From positions 75,848,260 to 75,912,259 of the forward strand of contig CM042032.1 in the NCBI GenBank assembly GCA_023525975.1: a stretch of DNA of 64,000 nt, read 5' to 3'. This stretch comes from Smallanthus sonchifolius. Its lineage: Eukaryota; Streptophyta; Magnoliopsida; Asterales; Asteraceae. Below, one piece after another: positions 12,342 through 21,720 of this stretch. The notes below the pieces were generated by a model, which was given only the letters and a program-made list of their open reading frames with translations, made no database searches and had not been told where the DNA came from. Both the position numbers and the translations under genes were made by a program. The first letter of the stretch is position 1. The number at the start of each line of letters is the position of its first letter.

Positions 12342-13114
12342 TGTTGGGATTCAGTGGTGATCAGTTTGACTTTTGTAAAAAACGGGTTTTGACAGAGAAA
12401 TTAATTAATTAATTTAATTAATAAATACGCAACGGAAAATAAAATCATAATCTATTTAACAGCACTGACAAACCGAACAGGATCTGGTTATGAACACGCA
12501 AACACAAAAAAAAATAATTAATCTACTGATGAGATTAATTATATCTTAGTGGTTAATGATTAACCGGTTGAGACACCTAGGTACAACGAACCGATGCTAG
12601 ATCACGAACCAAAACGCGAGAGACAGAAAGCGCCGAGGCTGGCCAGAAACGAGCAGGCAGCGGCTGGTTTGGTGGCCGGAAGTCGCAAGGCAAAAACTAT
12701 TAAGTTATAGCAGCTTTTGAAAAAAAAGACAAAAATCAACTCCTTTTTCTTCTTGCGGCAGTTTCCCTAATAGTAGGTTTTAAACAATTATTATTAGGTT
12801 ATTATATATAATTATAATAAACTCTACTAATTGTTTTCGGGCCCATAGTTCAAAACGAGATGCAAAAGTCTGAACTCATTTAATTGTTTTAATGAAAGAT
12901 TAAAGCAATATATATACAATTATTATTTATAAACTAGTATAAATAATAATTCGCGTCTAACGAATATATATAAAATATATCGTCTCGCTAAGAGTTCGTA
13001 ATTACCAGTTAAGCAGGTTAAGTGGATTTAATGTTCGTTACCCTAGGTGTAACTCTTACGGGTCATAGCTCGGTCAGCCGCGTTGTCTATCGGGTCGGTC
13101 CATAAAATCCAACA
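12342..13114 (-). repeat. 5' LTR of nested copia element
   Basis: This is a 773-bp LTR with TGTTGG...CCAACA ends, partner of 5334-6093. GTATG directly follows at 13115-13119 and repeats the bases before the other LTR. Confidence 0.93.
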
Positions 13115-15256
13115 GTATGTACCGAGCCTCTATGCCTTTTGAGCTAGTACACACCGACCTTTGTGGACCTATCTCACCTCCAACACTCGGAGGAAATCGT
13201 TACTTTATGTTATTAGTCGATGATTATTCCCGACTTATGTGGGTATACACCATTAAAACAAAGGACGAAGCCTTGGATACATTTAAGAAATTTCAACAGG
13301 AGGTCGAGTTGGAAACTTCATTGAAGGTTAAAGCGTTAAAAAGTGATCGAGGTGGGGAGTTTCTAAACAAATTATTTGCTGAATACTGTGATCAAAAGGG
13401 AATAAGGAGGTTATTTACGGCTCCGTACTCCCCACAACAAAACGGGATAGTCGAGAGGCGAAACCGAACCGTCCTTAATGCAACCCGAAGTATGATGAAG
13501 GCTATGAACCTTCCCCAAAGCCTATGGGGTGAAACGGTAAGACACGCCGTTTATGTATTGAATCGAGTCACAACAAAAGCGCTAGGAGACTTGACGCCTT
13601 ATGAGGCTTTAAAGGGACGAAAGCCTAACATCGATCATTTAAGGGTGTTTGGTTGCTTGGCGTATATGAAGACAAATGATAAATCTGAAGAAACTCGAGG
13701 ATCGCAGCAAACAGGTAGTACACCTCTGCTCTGAACCAGGAACAAAAGCTTACAGACTTTATGATCCAATTCTCAACAAACTTATGGTAAGCCGTGATGT
13801 GGATTTTGAAGAAAACAAAAGTTTTGACTGGTCTTTATATGCCGATACAATGAAGGTTGGATCAGGGCCTGAATGGGCTGAATTTACGGTGCAGTTTGAA
13901 GCTGGTCCTGCCCAAAGTCAGACCTGTACAGACCTAAACGAAGGGACTGAAACCACTGAATCACAGCAGGTCACAAATGACGGTAACAGTGACCAAGAAG
14001 AACTTTTCGATCAGCATATGGAACATGAACAGGTTGATACACCTGATCTGAATCAAAGCCCACATCAGACCGGTCAAAACGAGCCGGAAAAAGGACCTCG
14101 GCGTACCACTAGGCAATCTGTGTTACCAACCAGATTTGATGACTATGTTATGTTACAGAAAGAGGAATGTCTATTTCTAGATGATGAGCCAGCAAATTTT
14201 TACGAAGCCAATGGATGTAAAGAATGGCGTGATGCAATGGATAGTGAGCTAAGGTCCATTGAAGAAAACCAAACATGGGAATTATGCACCGGTCATAAAG
14301 CTATTGGTCTCGAATGGGTTTTCAAAATTAAGAGACATGCAGACGGGTTGGTATCCAAATACAAAGGTAGACTAGTTTCCAAAGGTTACGTACAAGAGCA
14401 AGGTGTTGACTTTGATGAGGTATTCGCTCCGGTAGCAAGAATGGAAACTATTCGATTAATCCTAGCATTAGCAGCTCGAAATGAGTGGCTTGTTTACCAC
14501 TTGGATGTTAAATCTGCCTTCCTAAATGGCGATTTGAAGGAGCTAGTATTTGTAACGCAGCCCGAAGTTTTTCAAGTTCCCGGCAAAGAGCAATGGGTCT
14601 ATAAACTTCATAAGGCGCTATATGGCCTTCGCCAAGCTCCACGAGCTTGGAATGAAAAGCTTGATAAAACTCTTAAACGGTTGGGTTTTGTAAAATGCCC
14701 AAGAGAATCGGCCATCTACAAACGGTGCAATAAGGAAGATCTTATTATTGTAGGAATATATGTGGATGACTTGATAGTCACCGGGACAAGCCTTAAAGAA
14801 ATAAACAATTTTAAGGAACAAATGAAGAATGAGTTCGACATGCAAGACCTCGGCTTACTTACATACTACCCCGGGTTGGAAGTTAATCAAAGAAAGGGGT
14901 GCATAAAGGTAAAACAAGAAAGTTATGCTAAAAAGATCCTATCAATTGGTGGAATGCTCGATAGTAACCCAAGTAAGTATCCCATGGAACCTAGACTACA
15001 ACTTACCAAAGATGATGAAAGCCAACCCGTAAACCCAACGAAGTACCGAAGACTCGGAAGTTTGAGGTACCTAACCCATACGAGCCCGGATTTGAGTTTT
15101 TTGGTTGGGATGATTAGTAGGTTCATGCAAGATCAAAACAATCTCACTTGCAAGCTTTAAAGCATGTGTTACGGTATGTGAAAGGAACTATGGGATATGG
15201 CCTTCAATATGAACGAGGTGGTGAATTAAAGCTAACCGGTTATTGTGATAGTAGCC
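13115..15256 (+). pseudogene. Copia pol part 2: integrase, reverse transcriptase, truncated RNase H
   Basis: The frame resumes after the nested insertion with the integrase core (FELVHTDLCGP, LLVDDYSRLMWVY, SDRGGEFLN, QQNGIVERRNRT). A frameshift near 13680 leads into the integrase tail and then a long frame (13676-15160) with reverse transcriptase motifs: EWVFKIKRHADG, YHLDVKSAFLNGDL, YGLRQAPRAW and YVDDLIVTG near 14758. Another frameshift near 15130 separates the connection domain from the start of RNase H, which ends at YCDSSHA. The rest of RNase H and the 3' LTR are absent, replaced by the repeat copy at 15257. Confidence 0.92.
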
Positions 15257-15717
15257 ATGCTTCATTCTTTCGTATATCATAAAGAAACTTCACAATTTCT
15301 TATTAAACCATTATTAGCAGTTTACTCTGTAGTCTGGGTGCCAATCTGTGTATCTTGTAGATTGATTATGATGTAGCATGTGGCTTCCTCTTATGTAGAA
15401 ATTGAGATTGAACTTTGAGGAGTTATCTTCAGTACATTTGCAAGATCTTTTAGCTACTCCTTAAAGATTCAAATTCATCAAATTCCTTTTTTGTGTCTCA
15501 ATCCATGACAAATTTGCTTACCTTTACATCAAGAAACAAGACTCGTTAGCCTCGCATCATACAACTATCCCTTAATATGTTCAAAGTTTTACGGGTCAAA
15601 TCATAATATTGTTAGACCCAAATACAAGGTTTTCTTTGTCAAATGCACATACGGTTTGAAAACAGAATATAGAAACCATGAAGTGGATTTATTCACCAAA
15701 GCAACAATAGCTAAACT
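15257..15717. repeat. Right copy of the repeat flanking the outer copia element
   Basis: This second copy of 2638-3093 begins at ATGC shared with the RNase H codons of the truncated element. It continues past AAACT into GAGTCACTAGG with no LTR. It therefore looks like the uninterrupted insertion site. Its right end lies 11 bp from the stop codon of the UPF0496 gene. Confidence 0.85.
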
Positions 15718-16237
15718 GAGTCACTAGGCTACTTGCTGATCTTCTTCACAATCACTCTTCTTGCCATCTTTACATCCCTACAACATTTATCCGAGTGATC
15801 ACTCAATTCGTCAATCGTCTTCACAAAATCATTCATAGTTTTCTTCATTTCATCAACTGCCACTGCTACCGCCTCCTCTTCCTCTTCTTTGATCGCGAAT
15901 TGAGTGTTTTGTACCAAACCCCTATCTCAATTCCCAGTTTATCCACTAACGCTTTAATGTTATCCAAATCTTTAATCACAATATAATTCCCTCTCCGCAT
16001 TGAACTGATCAACTCCCTTTGCCCTTTCAATTCTGATCGGTATCTCTTCCACAATGAATTAACCCAATTCCCCATTGGACCTAGCGGCATTGCTGCAGCT
16101 ACAGCCAGTGCCATCACTAGTGGTGGCGCAGCCACAGCCGCAGCCACCACTGAGCAAATCAAGATAGTGCTGAAGGTGATCAAGAATATCACATTAGTCA
16201 ATCTTCTCCAAGCTTTAGCCGATTTCAACTTCTTATC

Positions 16238-16709
16238 TGTTGGATGTAAATTAATCCCTTCAATGGGCATGGATTTGTTTTAGTTTATATTTAATTTACT
16301 AATGGGTCAAGACTATTTAATTTATGTATCTTTAATGGATCATGTAACATATTAGCCTTAAGTTGTTTATTTGGGTCTGTGGCCAACAAACTTGAACAGA
16401 AACAAAAGTCTTCAAAGGTTGCGTACAATTGTAATATGAGTATAGGACTTTTGAAGCGGTGCTTTGACGGTTATCACTGAAACGTCGCACCCCTTCATCT
16501 CCATATATACGTTCATCGGTTTCTGAATGAATTTACCGGTTCTTATTTCTTCCTGTCCAAGTTTTACGTTTCTGTTTTGTTTCTCCATTATCGTACAATC
16601 ACAAAATCATTATCATCATCTGTTTATTTTTCTTGTTCGTGCCAAATCACCATGTTCAATCGAAATCACTTCTGCAAGAACAAAAACTTTGAGGCCTGGA
16701 TATACTACA
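16238..16709 (+). repeat. 5' LTR of ARID-carrying element
   Basis: A 472-bp LTR, TG...CA. The left flank is TTATC, shared with the base pairs after the other LTR. A TATA-like ATATATACG lies near 16503-16511, upstream of the probable transcript start. Confidence 0.9.
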
Positions 16710-16710
16710 T

Positions 16711-16728
16711 TCGTATCAGAGCCAATGG
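16711..16728 (+). other. Degenerate primer-binding site of ARID-carrying element
   Basis: TCGTATCAGAGCCAATGG resembles the tRNA-iMet complement TGGTATCAGAGCCA, with changes at the first bases and one insertion. Confidence 0.65.
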
Positions 16729-16769
16729 TTCTGAAAATCGCTATGATGATTCTTATTCTTCTTCATCAC

Positions 16770-17855
16770 ATGGAAAGGCCCCCTAGCATGGAGTCTGTCG
16801 AAGAATCACCAAACCGATGGCGCTTTGGGAATAGCAGAATTGTTAGAGGGATCTCCAACATGAAGATCAATCAAGAATCATCACGAGGAAAGGAAGTTTG
16901 GGCTCGCCCTCATTGGAGAAAGAATAAGGAAAGGGCTGCAAGAAGGGCTGCAAGAAGGGCTCTCGAGAGGGCTAGACTTTACAAACTTCGAACACCATCC
17001 GGTCTTGGTCACAAGAGTTTCAAGGCAAAGAATTCGAACCTTATGTACCCTGATCAGAAAATCAAAAGGAACAAGAACATGGCAAACATCATGTGTTATC
17101 GCTGCAGTAACTATGGTCACTATGCATATAAATGTCCACGTAAGTCTATTTCGAAAGTTTTGGTACTTGATAATAATGATGGAAAGGAATACCTTGTAAA
17201 GAGGAATGATTTAGGGGCATGGGATAACATATGGTATGTTAGTACAACAAGCAAGCGTCACATGACCGGGAATGAATCCTTGTTTAAAAATCTTGCAAAG
17301 ACTTTTGGTGTAGAAACAATGACACAAGAAGGGGAAATAGTATTTGCAAAAGGTGTGGGGAATATTAGAATTTTCATTAGTGGAAAATTTAGAAAGATAC
17401 CAAGTGGTTTTTATATACCCACTCTAAAGAAAAACATCTTAAGTCTAAAAGAATTGGTTAGCCAAGGTTTTCAAATAAAAATGGAGGATGAAAAATGTGA
17501 AATCACCAAGATGTTTAAGGATGATCATGTACAAACCTTTGATCAACAAGAAAATGAGGAATACTTTGAAAAGGAGAAGGCCTATCTTGAAGAATACTTT
17601 GAGCATCTAGATCCTAACACCAATAAGGGTTTAGAAAGTAAGAAAGAATTTAAGTTTGAAGGCTTGAACTATACGGAGGAAGAAGCGGATAGGATTTGGA
17701 ACTACATCAAAATGAGACACAAAGGAGAGACATGCAACACCATCAATTGTAAGTTGTGTCACATTTCTCAATATCCTTCAAGTTCATACTCTATTTACGA
17801 AGTACAAGATTGCCTTCAAAACCGAGTTCACAAGATTGGTCAAGTGGTTTACTAA
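16770..17855 (+). CDS. CCHC zinc-knuckle protein with protease-like segment (ORF1 of LTR element)
   Basis: The open frame extends back into the LTR, so I choose ATG 16770 (MERPPSMESVEES), the first after the primer site. A basic segment with the repeated unit ERAARRAARR lies at about residues 45-70. A CCHC knuckle CYRCSNYGHYAYKC is at about residue 109. A segment at about residue 154, WYVSTTSKRHMTG, aligns with the copia protease motif WYxDSGASxHMTG, but the catalytic Asp-Ser-Gly is replaced by Ser-Thr-Thr, so it cannot be an active aspartic protease. The C-terminal third is Glu/Lys-rich with a C-X4-C pair (CNTINCKLC). It overlaps ORF2 by 20 bases in another frame, where the family is usually continuous. 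It may bind nucleic acid. Confidence 0.7.
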   Translation: MERPPSMESVEESPNRWRFGNSRIVRGISNMKINQESSRGKEVWARPHWRKNKERAARRAARRALERARLYKLRTPSGLGHKSFKAKNSNLMYPDQKIKRNKNMANIMCYRCSNYGHYAYKCPRKSISKVLVLDNNDGKEYLVKRNDLGAWDNIWYVSTTSKRHMTGNESLFKNLAKTFGVETMTQEGEIVFAKGVGNIRIFISGKFRKIPSGFYIPTLKKNILSLKELVSQGFQIKMEDEKCEITKMFKDDHVQTFDQQENEEYFEKEKAYLEEYFEHLDPNTNKGLESKKEFKFEGLNYTEEEADRIWNYIKMRHKGETCNTINCKLCHISQYPSSSYSIYEVQDCLQNRVHKIGQVVY

Positions 17856-18378
17856 AGACTTCCTAAGCATGGAAGATAGAATCTTTCCACCAACACTTGA
17901 AAGTGGTGGAGAAATTGATCTATTTGGTCTCTACATCTATGTACAAGAGGAAGACGGTTTTCAATCGATGACACAGGATGAAAAGTGGGCACTAATTGCT
18001 GCAAAGCTTGGGTTTGAAATTAACAAAGCACAAGAGGTAAAAAAGGTTTATGCACAATACCTAGATATGTTCGAATGGTATTACAAGACGCTCACCAAAA
18101 GAGGCTACTACACCGAGAAGGAACCGAGCAACCAAAATGAAGATCAAGAGATGGACGAAGGAAGCACTACTAATATTGGAGAATCAAGTCAAGCAAAACC
18201 GAAGTTTAAAAGCCGAGGTGTTAATGCAATCCGTGACTTTCCGAAGGGATGTGGTCCACGAATGCATGAGGATCTTGAAGACTATGGAGTTAGTGAAGAT
18301 GAAAGCACTGAAGAGGAAGATCCAAGTGAAGACATGGAGGAAGACCCGGATACTACACCAGGAACAAAGGAGCTGTGA
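17836..18378 (+). CDS. ARID/BRIGHT domain protein (ORF2 of LTR element)
   Basis: This 180-codon frame contains an ARID-type DNA-binding module at about residues 25-85 (IDLFGLYIYVQEEDGF, WALIAAKLGF, VKKVYAQYLDMFEWYYK), followed by an acidic tail rich in Glu, Asp and Ser (SEDESTEEEDPSEDMEEDP). ARID modules bind AT-rich DNA in host chromatin proteins. Their presence here suggests that the element captured a host gene segment. The start at GTG/ATG 17836 is arbitrary: the segment is probably the downstream part of ORF1 after a frameshift, because the coding sense runs on without a gap. Confidence 0.65.
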   Translation: MVKWFTKDFLSMEDRIFPPTLESGGEIDLFGLYIYVQEEDGFQSMTQDEKWALIAAKLGFEINKAQEVKKVYAQYLDMFEWYYKTLTKRGYYTEKEPSNQNEDQEMDEGSTTNIGESSQAKPKFKSRGVNAIRDFPKGCGPRMHEDLEDYGVSEDESTEEEDPSEDMEEDPDTTPGTKEL

Positions 18379-18422
18379 AGGAAGGTTGTTGTGATCAGGC
18401 CACTGAAGGATTAAAGGAGAGA

Positions 18423-18902
18423 TGTTGGATGTAAATTAATCCCTTCAATGGGCCTGGATCTGTTTTAGTTTATATTTAATTTACTAATGGGTCAAGACTA
18501 TTTAATTTATGTATTTATGTATCTTTAATGGGTTATGTAACATATTAGCCTTAAGTTGTTTGTTTGGGCATGTGGCCAACAAACCTGAACAGAAACAAAA
18601 GCCTTCAAAGGTTGCGTACAATTGTAATAGGCATATAGGACTTTTGAAGCGGTGCTTTGACGGTTATCCCTGAAACGTCGCACCCCTTCATCTCCATATA
18701 TACGTTCATCAGTTTCTGAATGAATTTACCAGTTCTTATTTCTTCCTGTCCAAGTTTTACGTTTCTGTTTTGTTTCTCCATTATCGTACAATCACAAAAT
18801 CATTATCATCATCTGTTTATTTTTCTTGTTCGTACCAAATCACCATGTTCAATCGAAATCACTTCTACAAGAACAAAAACTCTGAGGCCTGGAAATACTA
18901 CA
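18423..18902 (+). repeat. 3' LTR of ARID-carrying element
   Basis: A 480-bp LTR, 8 bases longer than its partner because of a repeated TTTATGTA near 18505. It is followed by TTATC at 18903-18907. Confidence 0.9.
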
Positions 18903-19475
18903 TTATCTACTTTACCCTTTTGGACTTGCAGCTTCTTTAACATCAAAACTTGCTGTTTGTAAACAGATTGAAACAATTCTAAGAATTCTACGGAGAATGG
19001 ACCATCTAGTGCTTCGAACTTTTTGAACTGTTCTATTGTTTTTAAGTAATCGTTATCTCCATCGAACTGATTAATAGCAATACGGAGAAACGATAAGCTA
19101 AGACGAGCATTTTTCAAGCAATCTTGAAGTGAAGTGCAGAAATCTAGAGTTAGGAGACTAAGATCAAAGAAATCTTTAACTAACGAGAACAATTCGTCAT
19201 TATTCCATATGTCTTCTTTAGATTCGACTGGAATGCTGACTACTTCTTGGTTCATATCGAGTAAACCTCTGGTGACTTCACGAAGGGAGTCCAGGGAAAG
19301 AGCACGGGCCTCAACATCGACAGAGAGAAGTTATGACACGATTGGTTCGGTATTGAAGGGCTGAGTCAAGGACCTGGAGCTCCGGGTCCGATCGACAGGC
19401 ATCTTGGTATGAAGACAATGATGTTTGTGGGTCTGTTTGATTGCTTACGGAAGCTTTGCTACAAACACAACCCAT

Positions 19476-20428
19476 TGGTCATCTGATTGGGCTTCAAAAT
19501 GGTGGAATTGGAGGAGAAGATGTGTGTTTTTTGGGAATTTATAATGATTAGATGAGAAAGTTGGGAAGTTACATTAGGTCCAAGCTTCGGGGTTGAATGT
19601 CAAGTCAAATGTGTGGTGTTTAATTTGATTGAATTAAGGTTGATTACGACGGATGAACACGCTGCAGAACCTTCTTAGCTGACTGAGGCAACGAGAAACT
19701 GCTCACAAGTCGTTGGGTGGAAAATACCATATTTGACTAGGTATCCGGCGGCATTTTGTTACATGTGCTTTTTAATTTTTCTTTTGTCACATAACTAATT
19801 ATTATATAAATTAGTTTTAGGGTGATTTGAATTTTGAAGGGTTTTAAAACTGTTTATCTTGTTTTGATACCGTAAATCTTCTTTGTAAATACAATCTCAC
19901 ACACAACCCCTTGTTAGAACGGACAAAACTGGTCGGATCACGTCTTTTAATAACATGAAGGAGGTAAATCTCGTTAACCACAACTAAAAATATAAGGCTA
20001 AGATTTAAACAATGGACATTAGTTAATCTTAAATGTCCTTGATTGCTAAGATGTCATTAATTACGAGGACAAAAGAACTTGTAAACAACCAAGTAAAGTT
20101 ATAATCAAGTGATAAATATATAGATTTTATGGTTCCATACAACGACTAACACATGAACATGGCACTTGAAGTATGGATGAATAGCGACAAAAAATTCTTG
20201 CATCTTTTTGGAAGATCTTTGTTTTATATGTGTTTAAACTTGAGAGGAAAACTGCATTTTGAGAAAGCTATCCAAGAACGTAAATTTTTATAATTAAACG
20301 GTAATTTCTAAAGCAAATTAATCCAATTACTTAAACCACTAATCCATCAGGACCATTAAATGTGTTGTCAATTCAGGTATAGCTACTACTTAGGGGTCTT
20401 ACGTGCCAAGTAGAGTATGTTACTACTC
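19476..20428. other. 5' flank of the UPF0496 gene and intergenic DNA
   Basis: This lies upstream of the minus-strand UPF0496 start and should contain its promoter and leader. I cannot point to a definite TATA box. No other gene is recognised up to the copia LTR at 20429. Confidence 0.5.
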
Positions 20429-20605
20429 TGTTATCATAATAAGTTATTGGGATATTTTGTATTAGTCTTTTATTTTGGCTTTTATTTATTAGCTAGGTTT
20501 ATCTAAATAACTATATATAGCTCATATTCCTTTCATTGTATTATGCACTTTTCATTATAATAAAACCCTAGTTGTTTTTTCTCTGTATATGTTTATCAAT
20601 TAACA
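20429..20605 (+). repeat. 5' LTR of decayed copia element
   Basis: Short LTR with TATATATAGCTC (TATA-like) at about 20512-20523. It matches 24786-24963 with scattered substitutions. Confidence 0.88.
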
Positions 20606-20873
20606 TGATATCACAGCTTATTCGATCCACGTTATTTGATTGGATGATTGAAGAGTTTGTAGCAGCCATCGGTTTCGCGGATCTATGGTTCGTACAAGCT
20701 TCCTAGATCGTATTTAATTCTGGTTCATGTTAGTTTTATGTACTTGTTCGTTGTTTTTCGATTTGCTTCTCGTATTGGTTCATATTTGCTGCTATCGTTT
20801 TCGTAATTAGGGTTTGTATTTGCTTTCGCCACATACTTCGTATTTGGTATTGGATTATTGTTGTTTGGCAATA

Positions 20874-21600
20874 TGGCTAGAAAGGATGAGTCTCTTCAGT
20901 CCATTACTAGCCAACCGGATAAAGTATGCATATTAGAGTTATGTGATGAAGAACTTTCTTCGTGAAAAACATACGTGGTGTTATGTCAGTGGTGATAAAG
21001 GTAAGCCTATAGACAAGAAGGCTGAAAATTATGCTTTATTACTTGATACATGGGAAACTGATAACTATAAGGTTTTCACTTGGATTAATAATTCTGTAAG
21101 TCAATCAATTAGCATTCAATTAGCTAAGAATGACACAGCAAAGGAAGTTTGGGATCATTTAGATAGACTGTATACGCAGTCTAACTTTGCTAAGCAGTGC
21201 CAGTTAGAATATGATATATGTGCTCTTCAACAGAATGATATTAGTATTAGGGACTTTTATGCTGTTGTGCCGAATTTATGAGATCAATTTGCTCTTACAG
21301 AATATGCAGAGTTGAAAGTGTTTAAACCATACATTGCTAGGCGGGAAGAGCAGCGTTTTGTTCAATTTTTTATGGCGTTACGTTTTGATTTTGAAGGATT
21401 ATGTGGAACAATCCCTCATCACTCTCTTCTTCCCATCGTTGATTAAGTTATTCATGAACTGATTATAGAGGAGACTCGTATCAAATCCAAGGTAGACAAA
21501 TGGTCTAAAGCAATTATTACTCTGGATGTGTTTACTGTTCCAAATGATCAGTCTAAACCGTAACAATATGTGGCCTCAAATCAGTCTAGATAACCTCCTA
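20874..21600 (+). pseudogene. Copia gag relic
   Basis: A gag-like start MARKDESLQS at 20874 shifts frame near 20940 and continues as an LTR-copia gag polypeptide (LLLDTWETDNYKVFTWI, EVWDHLDRLYTQS, QCQLEYDI) to a stop at 21281. Broken continuation follows to about 21600. It is non-functional. Confidence 0.8.
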
Positions 21601-21720
21601 AAGTTTTTTTTATAAGTATGCATTCTACAAACAGAAAAACAATTGGAAGTATTAGTGCCCGTTATTACTTAACACGACAAAATGACATCATAAATCTTTG
21701 CAGTAAAATAGATCAAGTGG

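Larger units (their letters stand above)
5334..13114 (-). mobile_element. Complete Ty1/copia element nested in antisense
   Basis: Two LTRs (5334-6093 and 12342-13114) begin TGTTGG and end CCAACA. They are flanked by the same 5-bp duplication GTATG (5329-5333 and 13115-13119). A tRNA-iMet primer site (12328-12340) and a polypurine tract (6094-6104) fix the minus orientation. By eye the LTRs differ at about 16 aligned positions plus one 13-base TTAA-rich insertion, roughly 2%, so insertion was fairly recent. All copia domains are present, but stops and frameshifts break gag and pol, so the copy was probably mobilised in trans or decayed after insertion. Confidence 0.95.
3094..15256 (+). mobile_element. 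Ty1/copia retrotransposon, 3'-truncated, containing a nested element
   Basis: It has a 5' LTR (3094-3443), a tRNA-iMet primer site, gag with a CCHC knuckle, protease, integrase, reverse transcriptase and the start of RNase H. The order gag-PR-INT-RT-RH is that of copia. The element stops inside RNase H at YCDSSHA and has no 3' LTR. A 7.8-kb minus-strand copia element (5334-13114) splits it between the pre-integrase and integrase segments. The coding region carries two premature interruptions in gag (a frameshift and a TAG) and frameshifts at about 4670, 13680 and 15130, so it is inactive. Confidence 0.92.
16238..18902 (+). mobile_element. Non-autonomous LTR retrotransposon carrying CCHC and ARID domains
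   Basis: The LTRs at 16238-16709 and 18423-18902 both begin TGTTGGATG and end TACTACA. They are flanked by a perfect 5-bp duplication TTATC (16233-16237 and 18903-18907). A degenerate tRNA-iMet site (GTATCAGAGCCAATGG) follows the first LTR, and a purine-rich tract (AAAGGAGAGA) precedes the second. The internal region encodes a CCHC knuckle protein, a protease-like segment and an ARID domain, but no integrase or reverse transcriptase. It must therefore have moved using enzymes supplied by another element. By eye the LTRs differ at about 20 positions plus one 8-base insertion, roughly 4%. It sits inside the coding sequence of a UPF0496 gene, in the opposite orientation. Confidence 0.93.
15729..19475 (-). 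pseudogene. UPF0496 (DUF677) family gene, split by an LTR retrotransposon
   Basis: The gene starts at ATG 19475 on the minus strand with MGCVCSK, a likely N-myristoylation and palmitoylation signal. It runs to 18908, is interrupted by the element 16238-18902, and continues 16237-15729 to a TAG. The two pieces add up to about 359 codons, close to the roughly 370 residues of the Arabidopsis At4g34320-like members. Recognisable family segments are ALSLDSLREVT, MNQEVV, DFFDLSL, VYKQQVLMLKKLQ, then the hydrophobic ICSVVAAAVAAPP stretch, MPLGPMGNWVNSLWK, LKGQRELISSM and a C-terminal coiled region. Apart from the insertion there are two frameshifts: near 19320, and near 15905-15920 next to a poly-Glu run. 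The gene is intronless as seen. The molecular role of the family is not well defined; some members are membrane-associated proteins linked to cell adhesion or stress. This copy is dead. Confidence 0.9.

Noticed and set aside
15729..15917. Separate small gene on the minus strand
   Set aside because: It is the C-terminal end of the UPF0496 gene after a frameshift, as shown by its match to the family tail.
16527..16769. N-terminal extension of the CCHC frame into the LTR
   Set aside because: The same extension exists in the 3' LTR (18720-18962), and translation would have to start upstream of the primer site; the start was placed after it.
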